A program made the translations under genes and the position numbers. Shown one piece after another: positions 8,916 to 16,874 of a DNA stretch of 64,000 nucleotides (its first letter is position 1; each line of letters opens with the position of its first letter). This DNA comes from Desulfobulbus oligotrophicus (GTDB taxonomy: Bacteria; Desulfobacterota; Desulfobulbia; Desulfobulbales; Desulfobulbaceae): positions 1,903,501 to 1,967,500 of the forward strand of contig NZ_CP054140.1 of the NCBI RefSeq assembly GCF_016446285.1, read 5' to 3'. The notes beneath the pieces were generated by a model. The model was not told the DNA's origin and did no database searches. It saw only the letters and a program-made list of their open reading frames with translations.

Positions 8916-8944
8916 TTGGTACTTGGCGCTGTCTTCACTATAAT
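8916..8944 (+). promoter_or_regulatory. Sigma-70-type promoter of the SPFH/zinc-ribbon gene
   Basis: TTGGTA (8916-8921) and a perfect TATAAT (8939-8944) are separated by exactly 17 nt. The start codon at 8989 would give a leader of about 38 nt containing AGGAG at 8977-8981. Confidence 0.65.
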
Positions 8945-8988
8945 ACAAACAATTATGACAACAACCTCTTCTCGGCAGGAGCATCTTT

Positions 8989-10119
8989 ATGGGGGCAGAT
9001 AATGTTATTTTGCTGGAAGCCCTGGAATGGTTCGATGAGAGCGGTGAGGAGCTGCTGCATCGTGTACCGGAACAGGGATCCGGTGAAATTAAATTCGGCG
9101 CGCAACTCACCGTACGTGAGAGTCAGGCTGCGGTCCTTTTTTATAAAGGTCGGGCCTGTACTGTTTTCGGGCCGGGCCGGCATACGCTCAAAACCGGCAA
9201 CATCCCTCTTCTGACCAAGATCCTCTCCGCACCTTGGGGAATGGTCAGTCCGCTCAGAGCCGAGGTGTTTTTTGTTAATCTCAAGGTATTTACCGATCTG
9301 AAATGGGGGACCCGCGACCCCATCGCCTTTCGCGACGCTGAGCTGGGTCTGGTCCGACTGCGCGCCCACGGTGTGTTTAACCTTCGCGTTGTGCAGCCGC
9401 TTTTGCTGATCAACAATCTGGCCGGAACCATGGGACGGTATACCACTGATCAGATAGAAGACTATCTGCGCGAGGTGATTGTTTCCCGGTTCAACGATTA
9501 CCTGGGAAAACATCTCCACTCGCTGTTTGACCTGCCGGGTAGATTTGACGATATTGCAGACGGTTTGCAGAAGCGACTGGTACAGGACTTTACCCGTTTC
9601 GGGCTGTCTTTAGCCGGTTTTTATATTACCTCCATAACCCCGCCGACGGAAGTGCAGCAGGCCATTGACGATCGATCCAGATTGAGTGTTATTACAGATA
9701 TGGACGCCTTTGTCCGGATGAAGGCCGCCATGGCCATGGAAAAGGCGGCAACAGGCGGCGGTGAGGCCGGGGCTGGTTTAGGGCTGGGATTGGGAATGAT
9801 GATGCCTGCGATGCTTGGCGGCATGCAGACCGGCGGAGGTGCTGTTGCAGCCGGTGGCTCAAGGGTACAGGAGACTGTTTGTGAAGGTTGTGATAACAGA
9901 GTTCCGGCTGATGCCCGTTTTTGTCCTTACTGCGGTCATCAGCAGGTCCGCAGACACTACTGTCGCAACTGCGGCAATGATCTGAGTGCAGGAGCACAGT
10001 TTTGCCCCCGGTGCGGTTATCCTGTGGATGAGGATAGGGAGCTCATCTGCTCGCAATGTCAGAAAGTCAATGTGGCCCGGGCAAGTTTTTGCAACGGGTG
10101 CGGCGGCAAACTGGCCTGA
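8989..10119 (+). CDS. SPFH-domain protein (virion-core-like/YdjI group) with three C-terminal zinc ribbons
   Basis: The 376-residue protein carries an SPFH/Band-7-like domain over roughly residues 25-245; FGPGRHTL and the FYITSITPP block near 205-225 are typical. A glycine/methionine-rich linker at about 258-290 follows. Three CxxC-x(10-12)-CxxC zinc ribbons begin near residues 298, 324 and 354. No signal peptide or obvious transmembrane helix is seen. The architecture matches the SPFH group annotated as virion core protein-like, to which Bacillus YdjI belongs; members are thought to associate with membranes and stress systems. It has its own strong promoter, and a second zinc-ribbon protein follows 43 nt downstream. 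Cellular role here is inferred. Confidence 0.82.
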   Translation: MGADNVILLEALEWFDESGEELLHRVPEQGSGEIKFGAQLTVRESQAAVLFYKGRACTVFGPGRHTLKTGNIPLLTKILSAPWGMVSPLRAEVFFVNLKVFTDLKWGTRDPIAFRDAELGLVRLRAHGVFNLRVVQPLLLINNLAGTMGRYTTDQIEDYLREVIVSRFNDYLGKHLHSLFDLPGRFDDIADGLQKRLVQDFTRFGLSLAGFYITSITPPTEVQQAIDDRSRLSVITDMDAFVRMKAAMAMEKAATGGGEAGAGLGLGLGMMMPAMLGGMQTGGGAVAAGGSRVQETVCEGCDNRVPADARFCPYCGHQQVRRHYCRNCGNDLSAGAQFCPRCGYPVDEDRELICSQCQKVNVARASFCNGCGGKLA

Positions 10120-10162
10120 TTGGTATGGCCTGTTTTTTCATGCCGACTGAACGGTTGCTGCA

Positions 10163-11401
10163 ATGAAATTGCTGGTTAAACAGGATTGCCCGCAGTGCGG
10201 GGCCCCGGTTGAACTGACCGAAGCAGAGTCTGTACTGTACTGCGGATCGTGCGGGATACGGAGCATGGTGCAGAGTAACAGTCCACCCCGTTATGTCCTG
10301 CCAATGGCGGGAGATGCCTCATCAGCCGGGCTGCTGCTGGCTCCCTATGTGCGGTTTAAAGGAACCATCTATCTGGTGACCGAGTCCGGAATCGATCACC
10401 GGGTGATTGATACAACCCGGGTGGCCAGCTCGGCACTGGGGTTGCCGCCGTCTTTAGGGGTGCGTCCACAGGCTATGCGCCTGCAGAGGATCGATCCTGC
10501 CGCAGAGAACCTGTTTCTCACGCAGACACTCAAGGCAAGTGCCATTTTAGAAAAAGCCGCTGCCGTGGGCAACCTCGTTCCCCAGATCGGCCAACAGTTT
10601 CTGCACCGTGCCTATATCGGCGAACATCTCAGTTATATTTACCTGCCGCTTGTTATTAAGCACTGTGGTCTGCACGACGGGGTGACAGGGGATAGACTGT
10701 GTGATCTGGTTGACTTCATCAGCGGTGATCTGGCCAATCGACGATATGATGATGGCTGGCAGGTTCGTTTTGTGGCGACACTCTGTCCGCAGTGCGGGGC
10801 CGGGCTTGAGGGAAGTAGTGACTGTCAGGTTATGACCTGTCCCAACTGTCATTCAGCCTGGGGAGTGACCCCGAAGCAGCTGGTGCGTCTTGATTGGCAG
10901 ATGCAGGCCGGTGACAGCGCCACGAAACTCTTTTTACCATTCTGGAAGATATCCACCCATATTCCGGTACTTAATATTTACAGCTTTGCCGACTTTGTTG
11001 AGCGCACTAACCAGCCGTTTCTCCCCAGACCGCAATGGCGGAGCAGGGTGATGAGTGTGTGGGTGCCGGCGATTCGTTTACGACCGAAAGTGTTTCTTCT
11101 GGCCGGACGACAGGCAACACTCGGCCAGTGGCGGCTCAGACCAGTGACAGCAAAACTGCAACCGAACTTTTTTCCTGCAACCTTACCGTTTTCCGAAGCC
11201 CGGCAGGCGGTTAAGCTGATGTTGGCCGCATCCACTGCAAGCCCCAGACGCATCTTTCCGATGCTGCCCTACACCCGGCTGACAGAGATGACAGCACAAC
11301 TGATCTATCTTCCCTTTACCGAACTGGGCTGTGACTGGGTGCAACCGCACACCGGCGTGACCATCGGCAAGAATATTCTGAAATTCGGTCGGACTCTCTA
11401 G
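10163..11401 (+). CDS. Zinc-ribbon protein of unknown function, partner of the SPFH gene
   Basis: The 412-residue protein has an N-terminal zinc ribbon (CPQCG to CGSCG, residues about 9-30) and an internal one (CPQCG to CPNCH, about 208-230). Between and after them are mixed alpha/beta regions with no motif I recognise. There is no signal peptide and no clear transmembrane segment. It starts 43 nt after the SPFH gene, which also carries zinc ribbons, so the two are probably co-transcribed and may interact. Function is unknown; adaptor or membrane-protein quality-control roles would be speculation. Confidence 0.75.
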   Translation: MKLLVKQDCPQCGAPVELTEAESVLYCGSCGIRSMVQSNSPPRYVLPMAGDASSAGLLLAPYVRFKGTIYLVTESGIDHRVIDTTRVASSALGLPPSLGVRPQAMRLQRIDPAAENLFLTQTLKASAILEKAAAVGNLVPQIGQQFLHRAYIGEHLSYIYLPLVIKHCGLHDGVTGDRLCDLVDFISGDLANRRYDDGWQVRFVATLCPQCGAGLEGSSDCQVMTCPNCHSAWGVTPKQLVRLDWQMQAGDSATKLFLPFWKISTHIPVLNIYSFADFVERTNQPFLPRPQWRSRVMSVWVPAIRLRPKVFLLAGRQATLGQWRLRPVTAKLQPNFFPATLPFSEARQAVKLMLAASTASPRRIFPMLPYTRLTEMTAQLIYLPFTELGCDWVQPHTGVTIGKNILKFGRTL

Positions 11402-11403
11402 TT

Positions 11404-11432
11404 TTGACAGCGGTCTGTTCCGGTGGTATAGG
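11404..11432 (+). promoter_or_regulatory. Candidate sigma-70 promoter of the deaminase/radical SAM pair
   Basis: A perfect TTGACA (11404-11409) and TATAGG (11427-11432) are separated by 17 nt, just after the stop codon of the zinc-ribbon gene. The -10 element lies in the palindrome-like GGTATAGGTATACC. It would give the downstream pair independent expression. Confidence 0.5.
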
Positions 11433-11492
11433 TATACCTCTGTATCACGTCTCTGGGAGCATTCTTCTCTTTTTTGCTGTCAACACCTTGTT

Positions 11493-12014
11493 ATGATGAG
11501 CGAACACGAACAGTTCATGCGGGTTGCCCTGGATGAGGCCCGGCACGCCCTTGCTGCCGGCGAGTTTCCCGTCGGTTGTGTCATGACCATTGACAGGCGT
11601 ATTGTTGCCCAGGGCAGGCGACATCACAGTCAGGGTGAGCGTTGCAATGAAATCGATCATGCGGAGATGCTGACTTTACGACAGCTGATTGCCGGGCATC
11701 CTGAACTCGACCTCAGCACCGTGACAGTCTACACAACCCTGGAGCCCTGTCTCATGTGCTATACCACCATGCTGCTGTCGGGAATCCGTACCTTTGTGTG
11801 GGCGTATGAGGATGTTATGGGAGGAGGCGTCAATCTGCCGCTCTACATGCTGAACAGCCTGTATGCACAGATGAAGGTGTATCTGTATGATCGGGTGTTG
11901 CGCCGGGAAAGTGTCCGACTTTTTCAGGAATTTTTTCGAACCGGTTCGTACTGGCAGGACAGTCTCCTGGCGAGATACACCCTGGCCCAGGATGTGGAGG
12001 CCGAACAGCCATGA
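11493..12014 (+). CDS. Nucleoside/nucleotide deaminase, cytidine-deaminase superfamily (TadA/guanine-deaminase-like)
   Basis: The 173-residue protein has the zinc-dependent deaminase signature: DHAEM (residues about 54-58, metal His and catalytic Glu) and TLEPCLMC (about 82-89, the PCxxC pair). These deaminases act on adenosine in tRNA, guanine or other bases. The active-site order and short length fit the TadA-like branch. However, the C-terminal part (SLYAQMKVYLYDRVLRRESV and on) differs from ordinary TadA, so the substrate is uncertain. The start is ATG 11493 or 11496. Its TGA overlaps the next ATG (ATGA, 12011-12014), implying translational coupling with a radical SAM protein. Confidence 0.8.
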   Translation: MMSEHEQFMRVALDEARHALAAGEFPVGCVMTIDRRIVAQGRRHHSQGERCNEIDHAEMLTLRQLIAGHPELDLSTVTVYTTLEPCLMCYTTMLLSGIRTFVWAYEDVMGGGVNLPLYMLNSLYAQMKVYLYDRVLRRESVRLFQEFFRTGSYWQDSLLARYTLAQDVEAEQP

Positions 12015-13042
12015 ACGTTGCATCGCCTGCAACGGCGCGTACAGTCGGGTTTAAACATGGGGAGCGCAACGTATTTTTTCATCTCCTCACAGCCTGTAAT
12101 CTGAGCTGCCGTCACTGTTACATCAACCCTGATCAGCATGGTACCCAGACGCTTTCCTTGGAAACGGTGCGGCAGTGGTTACGACTTTTTGCCAGGTCGG
12201 AACAGGAGACAAACCTTATACTTCTGGGCGGTGAACCCACCCTGCACCCGGAGCTGCCGGCGATCATCAGGGCTGCCAAGAACCTGCGCTATGCGGTAAC
12301 CGTTGATACGAACGGTTATCTTTTTCACGACCTGCTCAACCGGGTGACCCCTGATGAACTGGATTACTTGAGCTTCAGCCTTGACGGACCGGATGCGGCA
12401 ACCAACGACCCGATCCGGGGAGAGGGTGTTTTTGACCGGTGTACGGCGAATATCCGCAGGGCGGTGGCTGCCGGTTTCAACACCAGCCTTATTTACACGG
12501 TTTCCAGCCTCAATGTTGAACAACTGCCCCAGATGCCGGCGTTACTGTCCGATTTGGGCGTCCACCGTTTTTTCATCCAGGTGATCGGTCTGCGAGGCAG
12601 TTCAGCAACACCGCAGTCCGAGGCAGCGACACACTGGCAGGTCGAACCGCAGCAGTGGCTGGAGATTATTCCTCAGGTAGCCGCAGAAGCAGCACAGCGG
12701 GGAATTCATGTGGTCTTTCCCAAGGTATTTCTTGACCCTGGTGAACAGTTTCAATGTGCAGGGATTGTGTCTGAAAATTATTTTATTTTCCCCAACGGTC
12801 GCGTGTATCGTTGCCCCCTGTGTGAAGATTATCCAATCCACAGTGCCGTCATCGAAAACAATCGTCTGGTCCCCTGCGATGGTCTGACTGAGGAGCGTTT
12901 CTTCCAGCTGACTATTCCAGAGGGTTGTGTCATGAACAGGCTGCTGCAACCGGGAAATATCAGTTACCATAGTGACGGTACCCCGGTGCATTGTATCTCC
13001 TGTTGTTTGCTCAAACAGGAGATATTGCCTGTCTCTTCCTGA
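12011..13042 (+). CDS. Radical SAM protein with extra C-terminal cysteines
   Basis: The 343-residue protein has CNLSCRHC (about 30-37), the CxxxCxxC motif that binds the SAM-cleaving 4Fe-4S cluster. It is followed by GGEPTLHPEL and by SFSLDGPD, typical of the MoaA/PqqE-like radical SAM TIM barrel. Further cysteines (FQC near 250, YRCPLCEDY near 270, HCISCC near 330) suggest a SPASM-like auxiliary cluster. The start overlaps the deaminase stop by 4 nt. The substrate is unknown: SPASM proteins often modify peptides, while the deaminase partner suggests a nucleoside or pterin. No precursor peptide gene was recognised nearby. Confidence 0.85.
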   Translation: MNVASPATARTVGFKHGERNVFFHLLTACNLSCRHCYINPDQHGTQTLSLETVRQWLRLFARSEQETNLILLGGEPTLHPELPAIIRAAKNLRYAVTVDTNGYLFHDLLNRVTPDELDYLSFSLDGPDAATNDPIRGEGVFDRCTANIRRAVAAGFNTSLIYTVSSLNVEQLPQMPALLSDLGVHRFFIQVIGLRGSSATPQSEAATHWQVEPQQWLEIIPQVAAEAAQRGIHVVFPKVFLDPGEQFQCAGIVSENYFIFPNGRVYRCPLCEDYPIHSAVIENNRLVPCDGLTEERFFQLTIPEGCVMNRLLQPGNISYHSDGTPVHCISCCLLKQEILPVSS

Positions 13043-13324
13043 ATGCCCCAGTCGGATCGTCAAGGCAGCTTGCCGAGTAAAGCCGGTCAGGCCGATCTGT
13101 ACGTTTTCTGCTCTATTCCCATCAGACACCTCGCAAGGCACAGTCCGTATCAGCGTCAATGGTTTTGAGCTGATATATTAGGCAGTTATGGACCAGTCCC
13201 CGTCCACAGAGGAGGTGCGTCCGCTCACCCCGAAGATCGCATCAGCATCCGCTTGCCCTGGATTATGGACCCTTTGCTTCGGCAAGGATAAAGGTGCGAG
13301 CCATCGGCCTGAGAGGGATTGGTG

Positions 13325-14224
13325 TTACCGGGACGGTTTTTTTCGGACAGCCAGCGCAACATTTGCAGCAAAGAGCAGGGCGGCGCCCAGCCATCCGGTT
13401 GCGGTAAGTGGTGGATCGGCAACCAGAAACGGACCGAGAAAGGCGGCAATGAGAATACGGCTTGAGGAGATGACCGCGCCTTCGACTGCGGTGACGTAGA
13501 GAAAACCGTAGGTTAACAGGTACTGTCCAAGAATTCCCGCAATCGAACAGGTCAGCAGAAAGAAGAGATCCAGCGGTCTGGGCAGAAAGATCGTCCCGTG
13601 GAGAAAGGGAAGAATACAGAGAGCTCCCAAACCGAACATGTAGAAGAGAATGGTCTGCGCATCGTGGAATTGTCGGCTGAGATTGAGATAGATGATCGAG
13701 ACCCCGGCAAACAGACCGGAAAGAAGTCCCCAGTAGTTGTTCCAGTCCAGTGTTGTGCCTGCTGGATCGAGAATGAGCCAGATGCCCAGAGAGGCAAGGC
13801 CGACGATACCCAGCGCCACGGTATCGCGTTGATCCCGGAGTGTGATCCATGAAAAGATCGCGACAAAAACAGGATAGGTCATGTTGAGGATATTGGCACT
13901 GGCAAGCGAGGAGACATCAACTGCTTTGTAAAAACAGAGGACTGCCAGAGCATTGGTCACAGTACGGCCGAAAATATAATGGACATGGTTGCAGCTTGGC
14001 CGATGCCCCTTGAGGACAAACACTGTTCCTACCAGCACAAAGCCGAGAACAAAGCGGGCAAAGGTGTAGTAGGTGGCGCTTATGGTTACATAAGAGCGAC
14101 CCCAGCTGATAATGGCTGTGGCCAGATAAAAGAAGACGGCAGAGCCGAAAACAGCCAGCCAGCCAAGGAGTTGCCGGTGTCGAGCCAGATCGGCCTGTCG
14201 GGTTTGGGAAGCGGGCACAGCCAT
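13325..14224 (-). CDS. Drug/metabolite transporter (DMT) superfamily permease, EamA type
   Basis: About 299 residues from ATG 14224, with roughly ten transmembrane helices in two EamA repeats (for example LLGWLAVFGSAVFFYLATAI at the start and GWLGAALLFAANVALAVRK at the end). Such proteins sit in the inner membrane and export small metabolites; the substrate cannot be predicted. The frame is open up to ATG 14320, which would overlap tatC by 59 nt and add 32 non-hydrophobic residues. I chose 14224 because the hydrophobic repeat begins just after it. It is probably read from the same transcript as tatBC. Confidence 0.82.
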   Translation of the reverse strand: MAVPASQTRQADLARHRQLLGWLAVFGSAVFFYLATAIISWGRSYVTISATYYTFARFVLGFVLVGTVFVLKGHRPSCNHVHYIFGRTVTNALAVLCFYKAVDVSSLASANILNMTYPVFVAIFSWITLRDQRDTVALGIVGLASLGIWLILDPAGTTLDWNNYWGLLSGLFAGVSIIYLNLSRQFHDAQTILFYMFGLGALCILPFLHGTIFLPRPLDLFFLLTCSIAGILGQYLLTYGFLYVTAVEGAVISSSRILIAAFLGPFLVADPPLTATGWLGAALLFAANVALAVRKKPSR

Positions 14225-14261
14225 AAAACAGAGGCAATCCTTGCAAAGAGCGGGCAGTTCT

Positions 14262-15008
14262 TCAGGCGGTTGAGGATGAGTTGTGCTGCTGCTTCTTCCC
14301 GCCGAAGACACGACCGGCAAGGATGCCCATCTCGTAGAGCCCGAACAGTGGAAAGGAGAGCAGCGCGGTGGCGGTTACTTCGCCGGTGGTCAGCAGAAAA
14401 GAAAGAATGACAATGGCTAAGTAAAAGGGGAGCCGTTTAGTGCGGAAATGATCGGGCTGCAGAAGGCCGGCTCGAATCGCCATGACCATGAGAAAGGGGA
14501 TCTGGAAGGCAATGCCGAAGGCCAGCATCATCCTGATGGTGAAGGTCAGGTACATGCCGATCTTCAGCATGGGAACAAGGTTGGTGGAAGTGTAACTCAT
14601 AAAGTAGTGCAGCATGCGCGGCAGGGCGACAAAAAAGGCAAAGAGAGTGCCCCCGGCAAACAGCAGGGTTGCCCAGAGAGTGATTGTTCGCACCATGCGT
14701 TTTTCATTGTCCAGAAGTCCGGGTGAGATGAAGAGCCAGAGTTCATACAGTAAAAAAGGAAAACTGACAGCCAGACCTGTCAGTAAAGAGAGTTTCAGAT
14801 AGCTGAGAAAGGCATCGGTCAGCTTTGTGTACACCAGCTTGCCGAGCTGCGGATATGCCTCATACAGCGGCCGCATACACCAGGAGGCAATGGTATCTTT
14901 AAACAGATAGGCGATAATACTGGCCAGTGTAAGGATAAGACAGGAGCGGATAAGCCGTTTGCGCAGCTCTTGATGGTGAGGCCGGAATTGATCCAGAATG
15001 CCGATCAT
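14262..15008 (-). CDS. tatC: Twin-arginine translocase subunit TatC
   Basis: The 248-residue inner-membrane protein has six transmembrane helices and the TatC signatures: ELRKRLI near the N-terminus, LSYLKLSLLTGLAVSFPFLLY, the FISPGLLDNEKR loop, and IPFLMVM. TatC recognises the twin-arginine signal of folded, often cofactor-bearing exported proteins. The start overlaps the tatB stop by 4 nt (ATGA), so the two are translated together. Length matches the family. Confidence 0.96.
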   Translation of the reverse strand: MIGILDQFRPHHQELRKRLIRSCLILTLASIIAYLFKDTIASWCMRPLYEAYPQLGKLVYTKLTDAFLSYLKLSLLTGLAVSFPFLLYELWLFISPGLLDNEKRMVRTITLWATLLFAGGTLFAFFVALPRMLHYFMSYTSTNLVPMLKIGMYLTFTIRMMLAFGIAFQIPFLMVMAIRAGLLQPDHFRTKRLPFYLAIVILSFLLTTGEVTATALLSFPLFGLYEMGILAGRVFGGKKQQHNSSSTA

Positions 15009-15469
15009 TGCCGATTGTCCGGCTCAGGAGCCGGTTGTTCGTCAGGTGAGTCTGAGGAGGTGGGGTCGGCTTCACTGACTTCCGGAGTGGTTTGGTCTGT
15101 TGCAGCTGTGTCGTTAAGGATCTGACTGTCAGTATGAAACTCGGCTTCGATGGCGCGCGCTTCAGGTTCCGGATCAATATCCAGAGGCTCATCGTTCGGA
15201 TCAGAAGAGGTGTCTGGCTGCCATACTGAAGGATCAACACCGATCATCTTTCCTCGCAGTTCGTCGGCGGTCTTGCGCAGTTCATCCTGTACCGAGTTCA
15301 GTGACTCACTTTCTTTGGTCAGTTCTTCCCGAACCTGATGCAGTGTCTTTTTTAAATCCATCAGGCCCTTGGCCATTGATTTGGCCAGCCCGGGTAACTT
15401 GTCCGGACCAACCACAATCAGGGCAACAGCAAAGATCACAATCATTTCCGGGAGGCCGATACCAAACAT
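15005..15469 (-). CDS. tatB: Twin-arginine translocase subunit TatB (TatA/B family)
   Basis: The 154-residue protein begins with MFGIGLPEMIVIFAVALIVV, the single TatA/B membrane helix with the conserved acidic residue. The GPDKLP hinge and an amphipathic helix (LAKSMAKGLMDLKKTLHQVREE) follow, then a long acidic tail rich in D, E, P, S and T. The PE in place of the polar residue of TatA and the long tail favour TatB. It lies 90 nt after ygbA on the same strand and overlaps tatC. The assignment to TatB over TatA is likely but not absolute. Confidence 0.88.
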   Translation of the reverse strand: MFGIGLPEMIVIFAVALIVVGPDKLPGLAKSMAKGLMDLKKTLHQVREELTKESESLNSVQDELRKTADELRGKMIGVDPSVWQPDTSSDPNDEPLDIDPEPEARAIEAEFHTDSQILNDTAATDQTTPEVSEADPTSSDSPDEQPAPEPDNRQ

Positions 15470-15559
15470 GGACGATTACCGGGGGTGAGTTAAGGGAGTA
15501 GCATGTTTCAGGGAAGTAGCAACTCTACGAGATTTGCCGTAAGGTGTCAAGACGCTGCG

Positions 15560-15931
15560 CTATTCTCTTGACTGCGGTTTATAGAGTCCGTCGAGGAAAT
15601 GACGCAGTGTTAAAAGTGGATGCAACAGGAGCATGCGTGGCCCGGAAAAGCGCATAACTTCTCTGATCTGTCTGCCCTGAGCCGGTGCATAGCAGTGGAT
15701 CCGGCACTTGCCGCAGGTGGGCTTGCATTTCTGGAAAGGGCAGTGTTGCAACCGTCTGTATGCATAGTTCAGAAGGGCCTGACATTGCGGACATAACTGT
15801 GATGAGCCGCCATGATGCGCTGTACAGAATAACGAAAGCATGGCCTTTACTGTTGTGGCTTCACGTTGTAATCGTCGGGAAGAAAAATGTGTGGCTGTCG
15901 GCTGGTTGTCCGGCACTGGATGTTGTTTCAT
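15560..15931 (-). CDS. ygbA: YgbA family protein (nitrous oxide-stimulated promoter family)
   Basis: The 123-residue protein contains the conserved cysteine/histidine pattern of YgbA: CTAHHG, LCPQCQALLNYAYRRLQHCP, KPTCGKCRIHCY and VMRFSGPRMLLLHP. In enteric bacteria ygbA is induced by nitric oxide and belongs to the NsrR regulon; its biochemical role is not settled, but the cysteines suggest metal or Fe-S binding. Here it lies divergently beside nrfHA, the nitrite reductase genes, which supports a nitrosative-stress role. The start has no clear ribosome-binding site. Confidence 0.88.
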   Translation of the reverse strand: MKQHPVPDNQPTATHFSSRRLQREATTVKAMLSLFCTAHHGGSSQLCPQCQALLNYAYRRLQHCPFQKCKPTCGKCRIHCYAPAQGRQIREVMRFSGPRMLLLHPLLTLRHFLDGLYKPQSRE

Positions 15932-16338
15932 TGTTTTTCAGGAAGACGGGATAGAGATTGTAAAGTTTGCGGTGCTGAGAGACTGTAGTAGTGTTGTACT
16001 TGCATCACGTTGGTCCTGTATTTTTTTAAGGCATGCAGCAGAATAGCTGTCTGCAGCCGGCATTGACCATGACAGAAGAGGGCCAAAATCAGTCCGGGTC
16101 TGGTTAAAGTTTCTGTCTGCCACTGCTTTTAGTCCCTTTGCTCTTTATGGAAAATAGTGTAAAGAATCAGAAAATAAGAGCTAAAAGTTTTATTTCAAGG
16201 GAGCCGGATCGTTCGGCGCTAAATAGCAGAAGGAGGTGAGCAAACAGACAGACAGTGCGAGGAGGAGTGCAGGAGCACCTGCACAGAACCGGAAACACGG
16301 CAACAAGGTGAACGTTGCCGGTAAAAACAGGGTGGCCT
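15932..16338. other. Divergent regulatory region between ygbA and nrfHA
   Basis: This 407-nt stretch separates two divergent genes and must hold both promoters. It is AT-rich in the part near nrfH (about 16100-16210). I looked for a clean FNR/CRP-type or NsrR-type palindrome and found none I can defend. No ORF is convincing. Confidence 0.5.
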
Positions 16339-16851
16339 ATGAAATATCTCGCTATTTTTGCTGTGATTGTGGCTGTTGGCGTGTTTGCCAACCTTGTCCA
16401 TGAGTCACAAGCACTCTCCTATCTATCGAGTGATCCTCAGGTTTGCATCAACTGCCATCCCATGAACATCCACTACGATACCTGGCAACACAGTTCCCAC
16501 CGAGACAAAGCCATCTGCGTGGATTGCCACCTGCCCCGTGATAGTTTTATCAACAAGATGATCGCCAAGGCCAGAGACGGGTACAATCACTCCGTGGCCA
16601 TGACCTTCAAAACGTACGGTTATAACCTGCGTGTCAGCGATGATGCGGCCAGGAGAATTCAAGAAAACTGTATCTCCTGCCACAGTGAAGTCGTCTCTGA
16701 GATGATGGCCAACAGTGCGCTCTATGATAAGGTCGCGGACAGCAGTGTGCAGATGGGGCGAAGGTGTTGGGAGTGTCATCGGGAGACACCCCATGGTAGA
16801 ATGCGCAACATTACAGGATCACAGAACAATTTCACTGCCCAGGTATTTTAA
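16339..16851 (+). CDS. nrfH: Cytochrome c nitrite reductase small subunit NrfH (tetrahaem quinol dehydrogenase)
   Basis: The 170-residue NapC/NirT-family cytochrome anchors NrfA to the periplasmic face and passes electrons from menaquinol. It has an N-terminal membrane anchor (MKYLAIFAVIVAVGVFANLV) and four CxxCH haem sites: CINCH 36-40, CVDCH 60-64, CISCH 111-115 and CWECH 143-147. The PMNIHYDTWQHSSH stretch after haem 1 is typical of NrfH. ATG 16339 is chosen; the upstream TTG 16315 would only add residues before the anchor. nrfA follows after 23 nt. Confidence 0.96.
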   Translation: MKYLAIFAVIVAVGVFANLVHESQALSYLSSDPQVCINCHPMNIHYDTWQHSSHRDKAICVDCHLPRDSFINKMIAKARDGYNHSVAMTFKTYGYNLRVSDDAARRIQENCISCHSEVVSEMMANSALYDKVADSSVQMGRRCWECHRETPHGRMRNITGSQNNFTAQVF

Positions 16852-16874
16852 GGATTTAAATCAGGAGAAAATGC

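Noticed and set aside
13043-13324. Gene or terminator between the radical SAM and DMT genes
   Set aside because: The only frames are shadow ORFs, and the CCTTTGC/GCAAGG hairpin near 13270 has no T-run.
15932-16338. FNR/HcpR/NsrR-type operator between ygbA and nrfH
   Set aside because: Only half-matches such as ATTGACCATGACAG near 16063 were seen; no convincing palindrome.
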